This document shows, piece by piece, positions 11,166 to 21,734 of a DNA stretch of 64,000 nt. Position numbers and translations under genes: made by a program. Each line of letters opens with the position of its first letter. The first letter of the stretch is position 1. The notes under the pieces are model-generated. The model made no database searches. It worked only from the letters and a program-made list of their open reading frames with translations, and had not been told where the DNA came from. This DNA comes from Plasmodium brasilianum (lineage: Eukaryota; Apicomplexa; Aconoidasida; Haemosporida; Plasmodiidae): contig NC_090127.1 of assembly GCF_023973825.1 (NCBI RefSeq), forward strand, positions 2,574,501-2,638,500, read 5' to 3'.

Positions 11166-11217
11166 ACGTGTGAAACGTGTGAAACGTGTGAAACGTGTGA
11201 AACGTGTGAAACGTGCG
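11166..11217. repeat. 10-bp repeat (ACGTGTGAA/ACGTGTGAAA), 5-6 copies
   Basis: Tandem GTGTGAAACG units upstream of ICMT. They are short and near perfect. Confidence 0.8.
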
Positions 11218-11575
11218 AAAAAATATATAATTACAAGTAAAACCTTAGAAGAACGTTAAAAAAAGTTTAAAGAATATTCCCACTGTTGAAGTCTCTTCAA
11301 GGGAAAGCCATCCGAAACGCGAAAAAGTGATAGCACATTTCTGTAAAAAAAATATATATATGTAATTTATAGTAACATATTATAACTACTTCCTGGTTAG
11401 TGTTCTTCTGTTAGTCCGTTAATAAGGAGACAAAACAGGATGTGGTGTGCACGTATGTACATGTGCATATATGTATGTGGGCATGTATGTATGTGTGCAT
11501 GTATGTATTTGTACACATACTTGCACGGATCATTCTCCTCGATGCCTTGAAGTTTACGATACTGTGAAGAGCTAA

Positions 11576-11692
11576 AAAAAAAAAAAAATAATAATAAATA
11601 ATAATAAATAATAATATATAATAATAAATAATAATATATAATAATATATAATAATAAATAATAATAAATAATAATAAATAATAATAAGTAAA
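11576..11692. repeat. AAT/AATAAT(A) microsatellite
   Basis: Mixed ATAATAATAA and TATAATAATA units of about 115 bp, preceded by A15. The Tyr/Ile/Leu-rich reverse frames across it are artefacts. Confidence 0.85.
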
Positions 11693-11800
11693 AATAAGGG
11701 AAAATAAGGGAAAATACATAAATATAACTGACAGTAGGTAAAAACAAAATAGCAACATCCTGGCAAGGGCAGAATAAACCACGAAAGGCGTACACGCAAA

Positions 11801-13601
11801 ATGAATGTAGGTATGTACATTGTGAGTGCGTTTTTGTTGTATGCAGGTGTTCTGAATTATAAACCTTTGATTTATTTAATTAACACAAATTTGTACGAAA
11901 TAATAGAAAAAAAGAAAAAATTTGAAATTTCGGATTACTGGTTGCATAAATGGTTAGAATACGGCTTTGTTTGTGTGTACGTGTGTATAGCATTTCAGCC
12001 CAGTAGAAATGTGTATTCAAAGCGTAGTAAATACAATTACATTTTTGCAAAAATATTGTTAATATATTTTTTTTTTTTTTTTTTTCCATTTTATTATTAA
12101 TATAAGTAATAACTTTCCTCTTAATATATTTTATTTGTTTCTTATAACATTTCATTTGTCTGAATTTTTTTTATCTTTTGTTCATAATAAAAATAATTAT
12201 AATTATTACAATTTTCTGATTAATCCTAATTATGGCTATGCATATTTTTTTGTCTTAACCCTACTGGAATATTATGCGAAGATATTTCTATTTGTACTAT
12301 TACGGGCATTTGAAAAATACATAAATAAATACCTATTGCGTCAACTTTTAATATTTAATTTTTTTTTTTTCAAGAATTACATGGATAATTATGGTATTTG
12401 CACTTACTCTTATTATAATCAAATAAAAACAAATAAGTCTAATATAACTACCCCTATAATAAATGAAATACAAGGAAAGAACAAACCAATGAAAAAACTG
12501 CTAGCAACACGGTATGATAATAATACTATTATTAGCTTATTTTTAACAAAAAGAGATTTATTAAAAGATAGCAATTATTCACAGATAATATTTTTGCGAA
12601 AAGATACTAACGTAAAACATGTTCTAAGTGTGTATAAATTTGGTCGTAATAAAGATTCTTACCATTTGTATAAAAATACACATAAGCAAAAAAAAAAAAA
12701 ATAGATACAGTAACTCAAGCAAAACACATTATGATATAGAGGAAAAGGCGATATCAAGTGCATATCCATCTTTTACAGATTTATCAGGAAACAAGTGCAT
12801 ATTCAACAACACCCTTGTTACAAGGTTTATACAAAAATGGACAAACAAAATATTTTCGAAAAAGTATGATCTTAACAATTCCTTATTTCAAAAAATTATT
12901 TTGAAATATGAAAATTTTTTTCATAGTTATGATATAATAGGTAACTACGATCAAATTTATAATTACTACTTATTTATAAGTTTATTATCATTGCTATTTA
13001 GTTTAGCTGGTTTTCTTTTGAGAATATTTGGCTTAATACAATGCTCAAAAAATTTTTCTTTTTACGTTTTACACTCTGATACCTTATTTAAAAAATATGT
13101 TAAACGGAAACACGATCTGGTAACATGGGGTCTCTACAAGTATATGAGGCATCCCTGTTATACTGGATGGTTTTATTATGCCCTATGTAAGTTTTACAAA
13201 ATGACGAAAACAGCATAATAAGCAAAGATGTCCAAATGCATGAAAAAAAATGTGCGTAACAATTGTTTTGTGTTGTAGTTCCTTCTGATCATACATGCGT
13301 AAAATCAGTGTACACCACGCTAAATGTACATATATACGCACGTACATGCATACATACATACATACACACAAATATGTACACATGTAAGAGGTGTAGAAAA
13401 TTATTATTTAATTACAATAATACATATGTTCATTTGAACAGTAGTGGCTTACCAAATGTGAGAGTGTTACATGGTCAAAAGAAACAGTTCGCCTGTTTAA
13501 CCATATTATTATACTTATGCGCACTTTTGAGACTCATTTGTTGTATTCCACTTCTTATATATACATGTACATACGTGCAAACATGTGCGCGTTTGGGTAT
13601 G

Positions 13602-13641
<40 letters not shown>

Positions 13642-13815
13642 TTTCTTTTCATGTCAGTTCTACAACTATTTTTATTTAACATCATTTGCTTTATCCTTTG
13701 TTTCATAATATCTTGGACATATTTCTACAGAACGATAAAACTTGAAGAGAAGTATTTGCTTGAATGTTACGATGACGAATACAGAAAATATAAAGCACAA
13801 ACACCGAACATATAG
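11801..13815 (+). CDS. ICMT: Protein-S-isoprenylcysteine O-methyltransferase (ICMT), three exons, one homopolymer break
   Basis: Exon 1 starts at ATG 11801. Its donor is uncertain (GTATTC after 12012, or an earlier in-phase GT at 11977 or 11983). Exon 2 is 12107-13186 (acceptor AATATAAG, donor GTAAGT). Exon 3 is 13658-13815 (acceptor CATGTCAG). Joining exons 2 and 3 (phase 1+2) gives GWFYYALFLQLFLFNIICF, which aligns without gaps to the ICMT core. The methyltransferase motif KHDLVTWGLYKYMRHPCYTG and the tail KLEEKYLLECYDDEYRKY are diagnostic. Upstream, FHLSEFFLSF matches the family's FHxSE helix. ICMT is an ER multi-pass enzyme that methylates prenylated CaaX cysteines. Two oddities: a low-complexity insertion of about 170 residues before the core, and an A14 tract (12688-12701) where the frame shifts by one base and then resumes (NRYSNSSKTHYD). 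Repaired length is about 482 residues. Confidence 0.85.
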
Positions 13816-14785
13816 TAACAAAAAAAAAAAACAAAAAAAAAATTTACAAAAAAAAAAAAAAAAAAAAAAAAATTTACAAAAATGGGTATAATGTGATGTA
13901 TATATACATAGTATATGAAATTATTATGTTCCTAATTTACAATTAGTTTTTTTTTTTTTTTTTTTCCTTTTTAGCATTCCCTTCATGAATAATATTTAAA
14001 TAAATTAAAAAAGGTCATCCTTTGAAAAAATTTATACATCATATGACTTAGTCAAAAAGGGGCGTTCCACTAATCCACACACGTGCTATAAGGGCGTTCT
14101 TTATATATACAAATATATGTAAAAGCGCACATATACAGATCTAGCTATATGCATGCTTCCGAACAGAATACGTGTGCAGTTGCTTATTATATTTTATATT
14201 GTATTATATTGTATTGTATTTTGTTTCATTTTGATTCATTTTGATTCATTTTGATTCATTATGTTTCATTTTGATTCATTATGTTTCATTTTGATTCATT
14301 TTGATTCATTATGATTATGTTTCATTTTGATTCATTATGTTTCATTTTGTTTTATTTTGGTTCATCTTGTTTTAGTTTTTTAGCTATGCATTATTCGGCG
14401 TCGCGCCAAGTCCCATACTAGCGAGTGCTTCTAAAAAACTTGTGAACAATGGTGCTCCTAATTATTCATTCTACGGCTCAATTTGCTATTTATTTTTAAC
14501 TTGTCTTATTATATTTTTATTACAGTACATTACACATTATTATATTATTATATTATCATATTATCATATTATCATATTTTATTCGATGTTCTTATTCTTT
14601 TTTTTTTCGGTGAACCAAGTATATGGTAACAAAAACATTTCATCATTTGTAAATATAAATCCAGTCAAAATATATATAGCACGATCAAGCATAATTTGGA
14701 TCATCCATCCCATCACAACCCTTCCAGTCTCCATTTTTCTGAAAATTTCCCCATTTCTTCTCTTAAATTTTGTGCATTAACATGT
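13816..14785. other. Convergent intergenic region
   Basis: Two A-rich tracts follow the ICMT stop. A 10-bp repeat lies at 14220-14365. From about 14590 to 14785 the base composition is less AT-rich and several minus-strand frames are open (see findings). Confidence 0.45.
14220..14365. repeat. 10-bp minisatellite (TTCATTTTGA / TTCATTATGT)
   Basis: About 14 imperfect copies. No coding frame is associated with it. Confidence 0.85.
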
Positions 14786-15145
14786 TCACGCAGTGATAGC
14801 ATCCAGTTCTGCTTGTTTTTTAAGTTCATTACCATTTTGGCTAGTACAGTTTTCTGGGAAATTTTCTAGAGCAATGTTTTCCCCATCACTTTTCCACAAA
14901 CACAAGGAAGTATGTACAGCATTAATATAAGCATTTATATACTTGTTTGTATAAAGTTTTTCATCTAAAAAATATTTGATCTCCTAATAAAATTGAAAAT
15001 GTGTTTTAAGCAAAATTTATCATTCTGCTGCTTAACTTTTTTTTTTTTTTTTTTTTTTTATGCTTTAACTTACATTTAATGCACTCCTATAAGAATCTTC
15101 CACAAATAAGTTGGGGTATTCATAGTGGTTTAAACATCGTTGCAT
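14786..15145 (-). CDS. Spliced small protein, 89 aa, function unknown
   Basis: Exon 1 runs 15145 to 15074 (ATG, MQRCLNHYEYPNLFVED, ending SALN before a consensus GTAAGT). Exon 2 runs 14983 (after TTTTATTAG) to TGA at 14786. Phase is 0. The joined protein is not low-complexity: EIKYFLDEKLYTNKYINAYI, then NAVHTSLCLWKSDGENIALE, ending KKQAELDAITA. Codons are typical of the window's real genes. An AG preceded by T and C runs at about 15161 is a possible acceptor, so an earlier exon could exist. I recognise no family. A different minus-strand frame downstream also looks coding, so the exact 3' structure could differ. Confidence 0.5.
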
Positions 15146-15361
15146 TTGGAAGCCTTAACAAAATGGGGGGAAAAAAAAAAAAAAAAAAAATAGGCAAATG
15201 TATGTGTGAATGTGCATGCTATTTTTCAAATGCTTATACAGTAGTACAAACAGGTATGTAACTACACCAATGTGAAATGCAAATGCAAATGCAAATACAA
15301 ATACAAATATAAATGTACATGCTCAAAGGAATATATAACCGTACGAGAGCATTTACACTAG

Positions 15362-16240
15362 TTATATAAAAAGCATATGTTTGTATATGGTGCCAATCTT
15401 TTGCTCACAGTTATGCTCCTTGCTGTATGAGACCTCGATAAACCCGTTGTTACCGTATATTTTGAGGGCAAAAATTTTATTTAACGTGTTAACGGAAATA
15501 TTGAAATAACAAGTTAAGGAATTATAAAAAACATTACCAGCTAAGCAATGAACTGTTTCTTTGTCGCTTTTAATAGAATAACATTTGGATAGAACTTTTT
15601 TGGGTTTTTCAAATAAATATTCAATCAGAGAAATTATTAAAATAGATCTATATAATAATATATTTGTTATTCCTTCATTTTCAACTGAAAAAGGAATAAA
15701 TGTAGATTCTATCTGTACAGCATATATATATCCTAAGTCGTTCAGCGTATTCTTAAGATTATAAAATACACGCTCGTTCAACAAAGGATTAAAAATATTC
15801 CAATAAAATTGCTTATTAACATTTTTATACTCTTTTTTAATATCATATATATAATTTGTATGAGCATTAAAATTATTTAGTAAGGATCTCAGCTTTTCCA
15901 ATTTCTGAATATTTAATGTTGGTACATTTGAGCTAAATATGTAAAAAAATTTTTTTTGATTTATTACATATTCTAATATTACTTCGTGATATTTATTTGT
16001 AGACAAGGCTAAAAATAATAAATGAATCTTTTCAGGACTGAGCTCATCTAAATATTTTAAAGTGTTATCACTTTTGTTTGTTTCTGTGTCATATAGACCA
16101 AACGTTTCCACATAACAATTTTTTAACTCCTGATCATTACAAAACAAATATTTTATTTTCCATTCACTCATTAAAAGGGGGATCCACTTGAATCCTTCCT
16201 TATCACAAATCAAACATATGGACGGTTTGTCTACAGTCAT
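15362..16240 (-). CDS. Conserved protein resembling Gfo/Idh/MocA-type oxidoreductases
   Basis: 292 residues from ATG at 16240 (MTVDKPSICLICDKEG); the frame is open five codons further upstream, but without an ATG. The layout recalls the Gfo/Idh/MocA family: a first half of alternating strands and helices, with HLLFLALSTNKYHEVILEYV followed by FFYIFSSNVPTLNIQKLEKL, where family members have the D-V-V-x-x-x-T-P...H and E-K-P motifs. The second half has a beta-rich end, KIFALKIYGNNGFIEVSY, like the family's closing GxxGxI strand. However, the N-terminal GxGxxG dinucleotide loop is not visible and the E-K-P lysine is missing (SSNVPT instead). If the family is right, this may be a non-catalytic or diverged member. 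No intron, signal or membrane segment. Confidence 0.7.
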   Translation of the reverse strand: MTVDKPSICLICDKEGFKWIPLLMSEWKIKYLFCNDQELKNCYVETFGLYDTETNKSDNTLKYLDELSPEKIHLLFLALSTNKYHEVILEYVINQKKFFYIFSSNVPTLNIQKLEKLRSLLNNFNAHTNYIYDIKKEYKNVNKQFYWNIFNPLLNERVFYNLKNTLNDLGYIYAVQIESTFIPFSVENEGITNILLYRSILIISLIEYLFEKPKKVLSKCYSIKSDKETVHCLAGNVFYNSLTCYFNISVNTLNKIFALKIYGNNGFIEVSYSKEHNCEQKIGTIYKHMLFI

Positions 16241-16469
16241 TTTGAGTGAACACACACAGAGGAGGCGAGAAAAGCGGTGTCGGCAAAACGAGCTTTATAT
16301 GTGTTAGTTTGGTATGTATACACATATATGTATATATGCACACACTCGTGAGACAGCTTCTGCGGTCACTCTGAAGACTATTATTCTGAACCATACACAA
16401 AATAATGCAGTTGGAATGAATTCAAATAAAAAAAATTTACATTTAATGTAACAGTTGATAACCAAAACG

Positions 16470-16665
16470 AAAAAAAAAAGAAAAAAGGGAAAATGGGAAA
16501 ATAGAAAAATGGAAAAATAAAAGAAAAGAATGAGCGAAAAAAGGAAAAATGGGGAAATAGGAAAATAGAAAAATAAAAGAAAAGAAAGAGTGAAAAAAGG
16601 AAAAATTCGGAAATAGGAAAATAGAAAAATAAAAGAAAAGAAAGAGTGAAAAAAGGAAAAAAGGA
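16470..16665. repeat. A-rich repeat of about 56-60 bp, three copies
   Basis: Each copy contains GGGAAATAGGAAAATAGAAA-like text followed by AATAAAAGAAAAGAA and GAGTGAAAAAAGG. The Phe/Ser/Leu-rich frames on the other strand are artefacts. Confidence 0.8.
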
Positions 16666-16781
16666 AAAATCTCAATTAGGCAAAAAAAACCTAAAACGAT
16701 CAATTTCGTTCACTGCAAAGGAAAATATAAAAAAGTAAACACAATAATGGCACGTTTTGCATAGGCAAAAATTTGATAATA

Positions 16782-16801
16782 AAAAAAAAAAAAAAAAAAA
16801 A

Positions 16802-16843
<42 letters not shown>
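16782..16843. repeat. Poly(A) followed by (TA)n
   Basis: About A21 followed by about 20 TA dinucleotides. Confidence 0.9.
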
Positions 16844-16845
<2 letters not shown>

Positions 16846-17563
16846 CCTGCACAGTCATGCAAAATAAAAACATTCGGTGAAATATAGGAAATAAAAAAAA
16901 GGAAAAAAAATATGGACAACTATCACTATTTTCTACATATTGCAGCTTTATTTCGTTCATTTATACACACATGTTTGCCTATTTGCTTCTTTCCTTGCTT
17001 GTTTGTTTTTTCCTTAACTGTTCATAATATTGTGCGAACTTATGCAGGATAAACGTGTCAACAAATGCTAATGTTTAAAATACGGCTATTTAAAAAAAAA
17101 AAAAAAAAAATGTATATATAGCTAAAAGTAGAATATTCAATGTTAGTAAAATTTCCGGTCTGTTCTGTTACCCGCAATACGATACAGATAAACATACTTC
17201 CGAGTGTTTACATTACAAAAGTTAAAAAGGATATTTTCCTTCTTTTTGAGAAAATAAGAAATTTATAATAAAACGGATAATTCGAAATAATTATTACGCC
17301 ACATTTTGTATATTATTTATAGTGTATACATATATATGTATACATATATATGTATACATATATGTATTAAGGGCCTTTACGAAACAGTTTATTAATTTAA
17401 TTTGTTTTATTTTTCTGCGTATAAATGACCATACCAGTTAGTTTTTACATAGATTATTTCTTCCAAAAAGGGACAATAAAGATTTAACAATGCAAATGCA
17501 AATTTTTTTTTTTTTCTGTTATTACTGTGTAATGGGGGTATAACATTTTTAAAGGAAAGAATT

Positions 17564-17786
17564 ATGCCCGAAAAAAATAATCAATTAAATATGAACATAG
17601 GCAGGTATTTTAAAACATAGATATTCTTTTGTATACAGTGGTAAACATCTAGCTAACTATATCTTCGTATGGAAAAAAAAAAAAAAAAAAAGAAGAACGG
17701 AGAGCAAATAACAAGCAATATTATGTCATCCGGTTTAACTAAAAATATCCATGATCATGAAAAAAGGATAGCAGTAAAACAAATGA
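17564..17786 (+). CDS. Candidate small gene with two exons, weak
   Basis: A first exon could be 17564-17604 (MPEKNNQLNMNIG before GTATTT). A second could start at 17639 after GTATACAG, giving SGKHLANYIFVW into an A-rich run, after which the better frame continues as NGEQITSNIMSSGLTK and HDHEKRIAVKQMKVY up to a consensus GTAAGT at 17787. Two problems remain. The intron would be only 34 bp, and the A19 run must carry a frame change, as in other genes here. The stretch MSSGLTKNIHDHEKRIAVKQ with its donor is the best-supported part. Function unknown. Confidence 0.3.
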
Positions 17787-18259
17787 AAGTTTATGTAAGT
17801 CCATTTGTACTCGCGCATCCACGCACAACTCTAATTCGGAAATATTTTAGTGTCGTTACCCCTGTCATGCAAACATAATTGTGCATACATATACAGATGT
17901 TATATGCATAAAACTTTCCTCTTTTTAGTAATGCACATATTCTGTCTTAACTCAGCTAGTTATACACTTACCCCTAAATTTTAAAAAAGCAAAATGAAAC
18001 TATTCCCGAAAGATGCACATAAGTAATTTGCAACAGATAAAATAAAAAATAAACAAAATGAAAATAAATCAAACTCATAATTTCCAAAGAAAAAAAAGTC
18101 ATTTAACCGTAATTAACGCTGTTTGAATTAGCCTTTATGCTGTAATTGTAAAATAAGGCAAATGCGTTTATAATGTACACTTGTTTAATAAAAATGGTAT
18201 GCTTAAAAAAATATTTAAACAACTCAGTAGTGTTACTTTTTCGTTTAATATTGTATACA

Positions 18260-18301
<42 letters not shown>

Positions 18302-18317
18302 ATATTATCTCGTAAAA

Positions 18318-18584
18318 TCATCTGAACAACAAGAAAAAATAAATAATAATATAAATAAATAAAAAAGATAACCTTAAGTTGCTGCTAATCCGTAATTGAT
18401 GCAAAATTTCCTTAAAACTTAAGCAATTGAAAATATGCCAATAAATGTTAAGCTGATTTGAAGTAAGTCCTGTCCCGTTGTTTCCGTTTGTAGTAAGAGA
18501 TACAATTTTATCATCATTATTTAGGAAAAATAATAAATGTAATAAAAGTATATATATTTTCCCCTTCCCTCGATTTTTATTCAT
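18318..18584 (-). CDS. Candidate small protein or exon with F-box-like helix pattern, weak
   Basis: ATG at 18584. It reads MNKNRGKGKIYILLLHLLFF, a disordered N/G/T stretch, then LTSNQLNIYWHIFNCLSF and KEILHQLRISSNLR, which has the L-x(n)-I-F-x-x-L-x-x-x-E/D-x-L spacing of an F-box. The frame then runs into a low-complexity FLFIYIIIYFF tail. A GT (GTTATC) right after NLR and a good acceptor (TTGTTGTTCAG) 50 bp on suggest the tail is intronic; splicing there gives an immediate stop. An acceptor-like TTTTAG lies just upstream of the ATG, so this may be the last coding exon of something larger. Confidence 0.3.
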   Translation of the reverse strand: MNKNRGKGKIYILLLHLLFFLNNDDKIVSLTTNGNNGTGLTSNQLNIYWHIFNCLSFKEILHQLRISSNLRLSFLFIYIIIYFFLLFR

Positions 18585-18645
18585 AAGTGCAATATAAATG
18601 CTAAAATTGATATTAATAAAGAAAAAAAGATAAAATATAAAAGAG

Positions 18646-18680
<35 letters not shown>

Positions 18681-19014
18681 CTATCGGAAAACATAAAATT
18701 ATATATTTTTAATAAAATAAAAAAAACTATATATTCTCATACAAAATATTGCTATTTAAAATTATTTAGAAATTAATTATTATTTCCCAAATGGATATTT
18801 AAAAGCTTTGGCATTACACGCATGAATAAAGAAAAAAGAAGTGATATATATATTTTTTTAAAGTGGATAAAAAAAAAGGCGAAAACAAAAAAAAAAAAAA
18901 TTATATTCATGTGTAGGTATAAATACGTACATACGTAAACATGTATTCATGTATATAAATATATGCGCATATTGTACATGCATATATATGCATATGCATG
19001 CATATGTATCTTTA

Positions 19015-19041
19015 CATATATATATATATATATATATATAT
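19015..19041. repeat. (TA)n tract upstream of UBA2
   Basis: About 13 TA dinucleotides roughly 170 bp before the UBA2 start codon. Confidence 0.8.
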
Positions 19042-19214
19042 GTTAATGTCCTTACGCACGCACGGATGTACTTCACCCCACTCAACATTACCCGCTTTAT
19101 GTGAACGTTTTGGCATAAAATACGAGCATTAAGACCGCTATACACATGAGGGTACTGCATAATTAAATTTTTCCTGTATCTCGAAATTTTTTTTACAACA
19201 TATTGGTAGAAAAG

Positions 19215-21734
19215 ATGCATAAAAGTATGAGGAAAATTTTTGACAGTAAAATATGTGATAAGGTCGAAAGCATGAAAATATTACTGGTAGGTGCAGGAGG
19301 TATAGGAAGTGAGTTTTTAAAAAATATTATAACGATAGGATGTAAACATATAGATATAATAGATATAGATACTATTGATATAACAAATTTAAATAGACAA
19401 TTTTTATTTAAAAAAAAAGATGTAAAAAAATACAAAGCAATAGTAGCAAAAGAAAGAGCATTAAAACATTGTAAAGATTTAAATATTAATGCATACACAC
19501 ATGATGTGTGTACAATGAAAAGTAGTGATATTTCAAAATATGATTATGTAATAAATGCCTTGGACAATATTAAGGCAAGAGAGTATGTTAACAAATTATG
19601 TATAATGGAAAAAAAAATATTAATAGAAGCAGGGAGTACAGGATATAATGGTCAGGTATATCCAATTTTTTCAAATGAAACGAAATGTTATAATTGTGAA
19701 GAAAAACCAAAAAATAAAACATACGCTATATGTACAATAAGACAAACTCCATCTTTACCTGAACATTGTGTAGCTTGGGGTAGATTAATTTTTGAAACCT
19801 TTTTTTGTAAAAATGATAATGAGACATTAATTGATATTAAAAATCATATTGAAGAAGAATCAAAAAAAAGAAATATGGAAAAAAAAGAAATTATCATATT
19901 CATATTTAACTATTTATTTCATGATACTATAAAGGAATTGATTTCATTAAAGAAAGATTATGTAATTACACCCGTCCCTGTACTCTTTGAATCGAATTAT
20001 CTGTTTGATTCTGCTTACATTGGGCAGGTTGTTTCTCTTAAGGATGGTTGTGAAGTCCAGCTGGGAGAAAATCCAGATCAAGGGATAAAGGGAGGGAAAA
20101 ACGAAGAGAAGGAACAAAGAAGCAAAATAAAGGGGAAAAACAAAGAATCGTGTAAAGGTAAAAATGTAACTGTAGGTGATAGAGACTCACTAAATACAAG
20201 CGAAGGAATAGAAGATGAAGAAAAAAAGGATCTACAACTGCGCTCCCAAATTATATGGAATAAAACAAAATGTATAGAAATGTATGTAAAAAGTTTTTTG
20301 AATTTGTATAACTATTTGAATATAAATAAAAAAGGAGAGGATTATTTAATATTTGATAAGGATGATGATGATTGCATTAATTTTATAGCTGCTCTTTCTA
20401 ATTTAAGGATGATAAATTTTTCAATCAATCAAAAAAGTAAATTCGACATACAGTCTATAGCTGGAAATATTATTCCTGCAATTTCGTCAACAAATGCTAT
20501 AGTCGCTTCTCTTCAAGCAGTTCAGTTAATTCATGTAATCGAATATTTCCAAGTTTTAAAAAATAGTGAGAAGGAGGAAAATTCCGAAAGGAGGGAAAAT
20601 AGGGAAAGAAAAAATTTAAGGGACAGCAAAGCAAAGCATGTGTGGATTAAAAGTGTAGTTAATGGTAATAAAATATTTTCAAGGGGAAATATAGTTAATT
20701 CGGAAAATTTAGAAGCACCTAATCCTAATTGTTACATATGTCAACAACCAGTGATAAATATTTATATAAGAAATTTTAATGATATGAGCTTATATGATTT
20801 TGTGAAAGATGTATGTACAAACGAGTTATATTTTTTATACCCATTTTTAGACAAACAAGATAGAAATATATTTGATTATGATTTATTTTTAGAAAATGAT
20901 GAAGATTATATAAAATCTTTATATAACTCCTTAAGTGATTGGGATATTAAAAATGATGAAATTTTAACTTTAACAGATTTTCAAAATAATAAGGATCAGC
21001 TGGAAATTCATTTAAAGCATGACCCCTCCTTAGAAACCTCCTATTTTATAAAACAAAAAATAACAAAAAAGAGGAACGTGCAAACGGAGGATGAAGAAGA
21101 TACTATTAAGAGGTATACACATTAAGCATGTGTGTTTGCGTAAACATGGGGCCGAGTCTCCCGCGCATGTCCACCGCGCAAGTGTTTTCTATTTTATTAC
21201 TGTTCCTTTTTTCCTTTTTTAATATTTTATTCATGTTTTATTATTATTTTATTCATATTTTGTTATTATTTTGTTATTATTTTGTTATTATTTTGTTATT
21301 AGTTTGTTATTATTTTGTTATTATTTTGTTATTATTTTGTTATTATTTTGTTATTATTTTGTTATTATTTTGTTATTATTTTGTTATTATTTTGTTATTA
21401 GTTTGTTATTAGTTTGTTATTATTTTGTTATTATCTTGTTATTATCTTGTTATTATTTTGTTATTATTTTGTTATTATTTTGTTATTATTTTGCTATTAT
21501 TTTGTTATTATTTTGTTATTATTTTACTATTTTAATTTTTTCATTTAGTTTTATTTATTTTCGTTTATTTTATTTTTTCATTTTTTTATTCGCAGTTTGA
21601 AGAAGAGGAGATATATAGCCTCAGACGAGGGAGAGGCGAACGAAAGTAAAGTAACTTATGACACACACAAGGCAGAAGAAATAATAATAGATGATGAGAG
21701 AAACGATAACTCGGACTTGGTACTAATTGATTAA
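19215..21734 (+). CDS. UBA2: SUMO-activating enzyme subunit 2 (UBA2), two exons
   Basis: ATG at 19215 (MHKSMRKIFD). Exon 1 ends at 21112 before GTATAC. Exon 2 is 21596-21734 after ATTCGCAG. Phase 2+1 gives a Ser codon then LKKRRYIASDEG. 678 residues. With its AOS1 partner it adenylates SUMO, takes it on a cysteine, and passes it to UBC9. Landmarks: nucleotide loop LLVGAGGIGSE (~23-33), DIDTIDITNLNRQF (~51-64), the first zinc pair C158-x-x-C161, catalytic Cys173 in YAICTIRQTPSLPEHC, GNIIPAISSTNAIVA, and the second zinc pair in NPNCYICQQP. An Asn/Lys/Glu-rich insertion lies in the catalytic-cysteine domain. The short exon 2 adds a basic KKRRY motif (possible nuclear signal) and two hydrophobic-acidic patches, EIIIDDE and LVLID, which resemble SUMO-interacting motifs. 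Confidence 0.93.
21229..21530. repeat. 11-bp minisatellite (TTATTATTTTG) inside the UBA2 intron
   Basis: About 26 copies with occasional TTATTAGTTTG and TTATTATCTTG variants fill most of the 483-bp intron. The Leu/Phe/Tyr-rich frames across it are artefacts. Confidence 0.9.

Larger units (their letters stand above)
10616..11800. other. Divergent intergenic region, promoters of RsmH and ICMT
   Basis: Contains A/T homopolymers (about A26 at 10929-10956 and T27 at 11009-11036), a TA run at 11059-11080, a 10-bp repeat, and an AAT-type array. The ORFs seen here run through these repeats and are not genes. Confidence 0.5.
16241..17563. other. Intergenic region
   Basis: Holds a 56-60-bp A-rich repeat, a (TA)n tract, a T/A-rich stretch, and at 17325-17366 three to four copies of a 14-mer (TATACATATATATG). 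No gene seen. Confidence 0.5.
17787..19214. other. Intergenic region with one weak minus-strand candidate
   Basis: Mostly A/T homopolymers (A28 at about 18270-18297, A30 at about 18648-18677) and, near 19015-19041, a TA tract. The segment 18318-18584 is listed separately. It should contain the promoter of UBA2. Confidence 0.45.
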
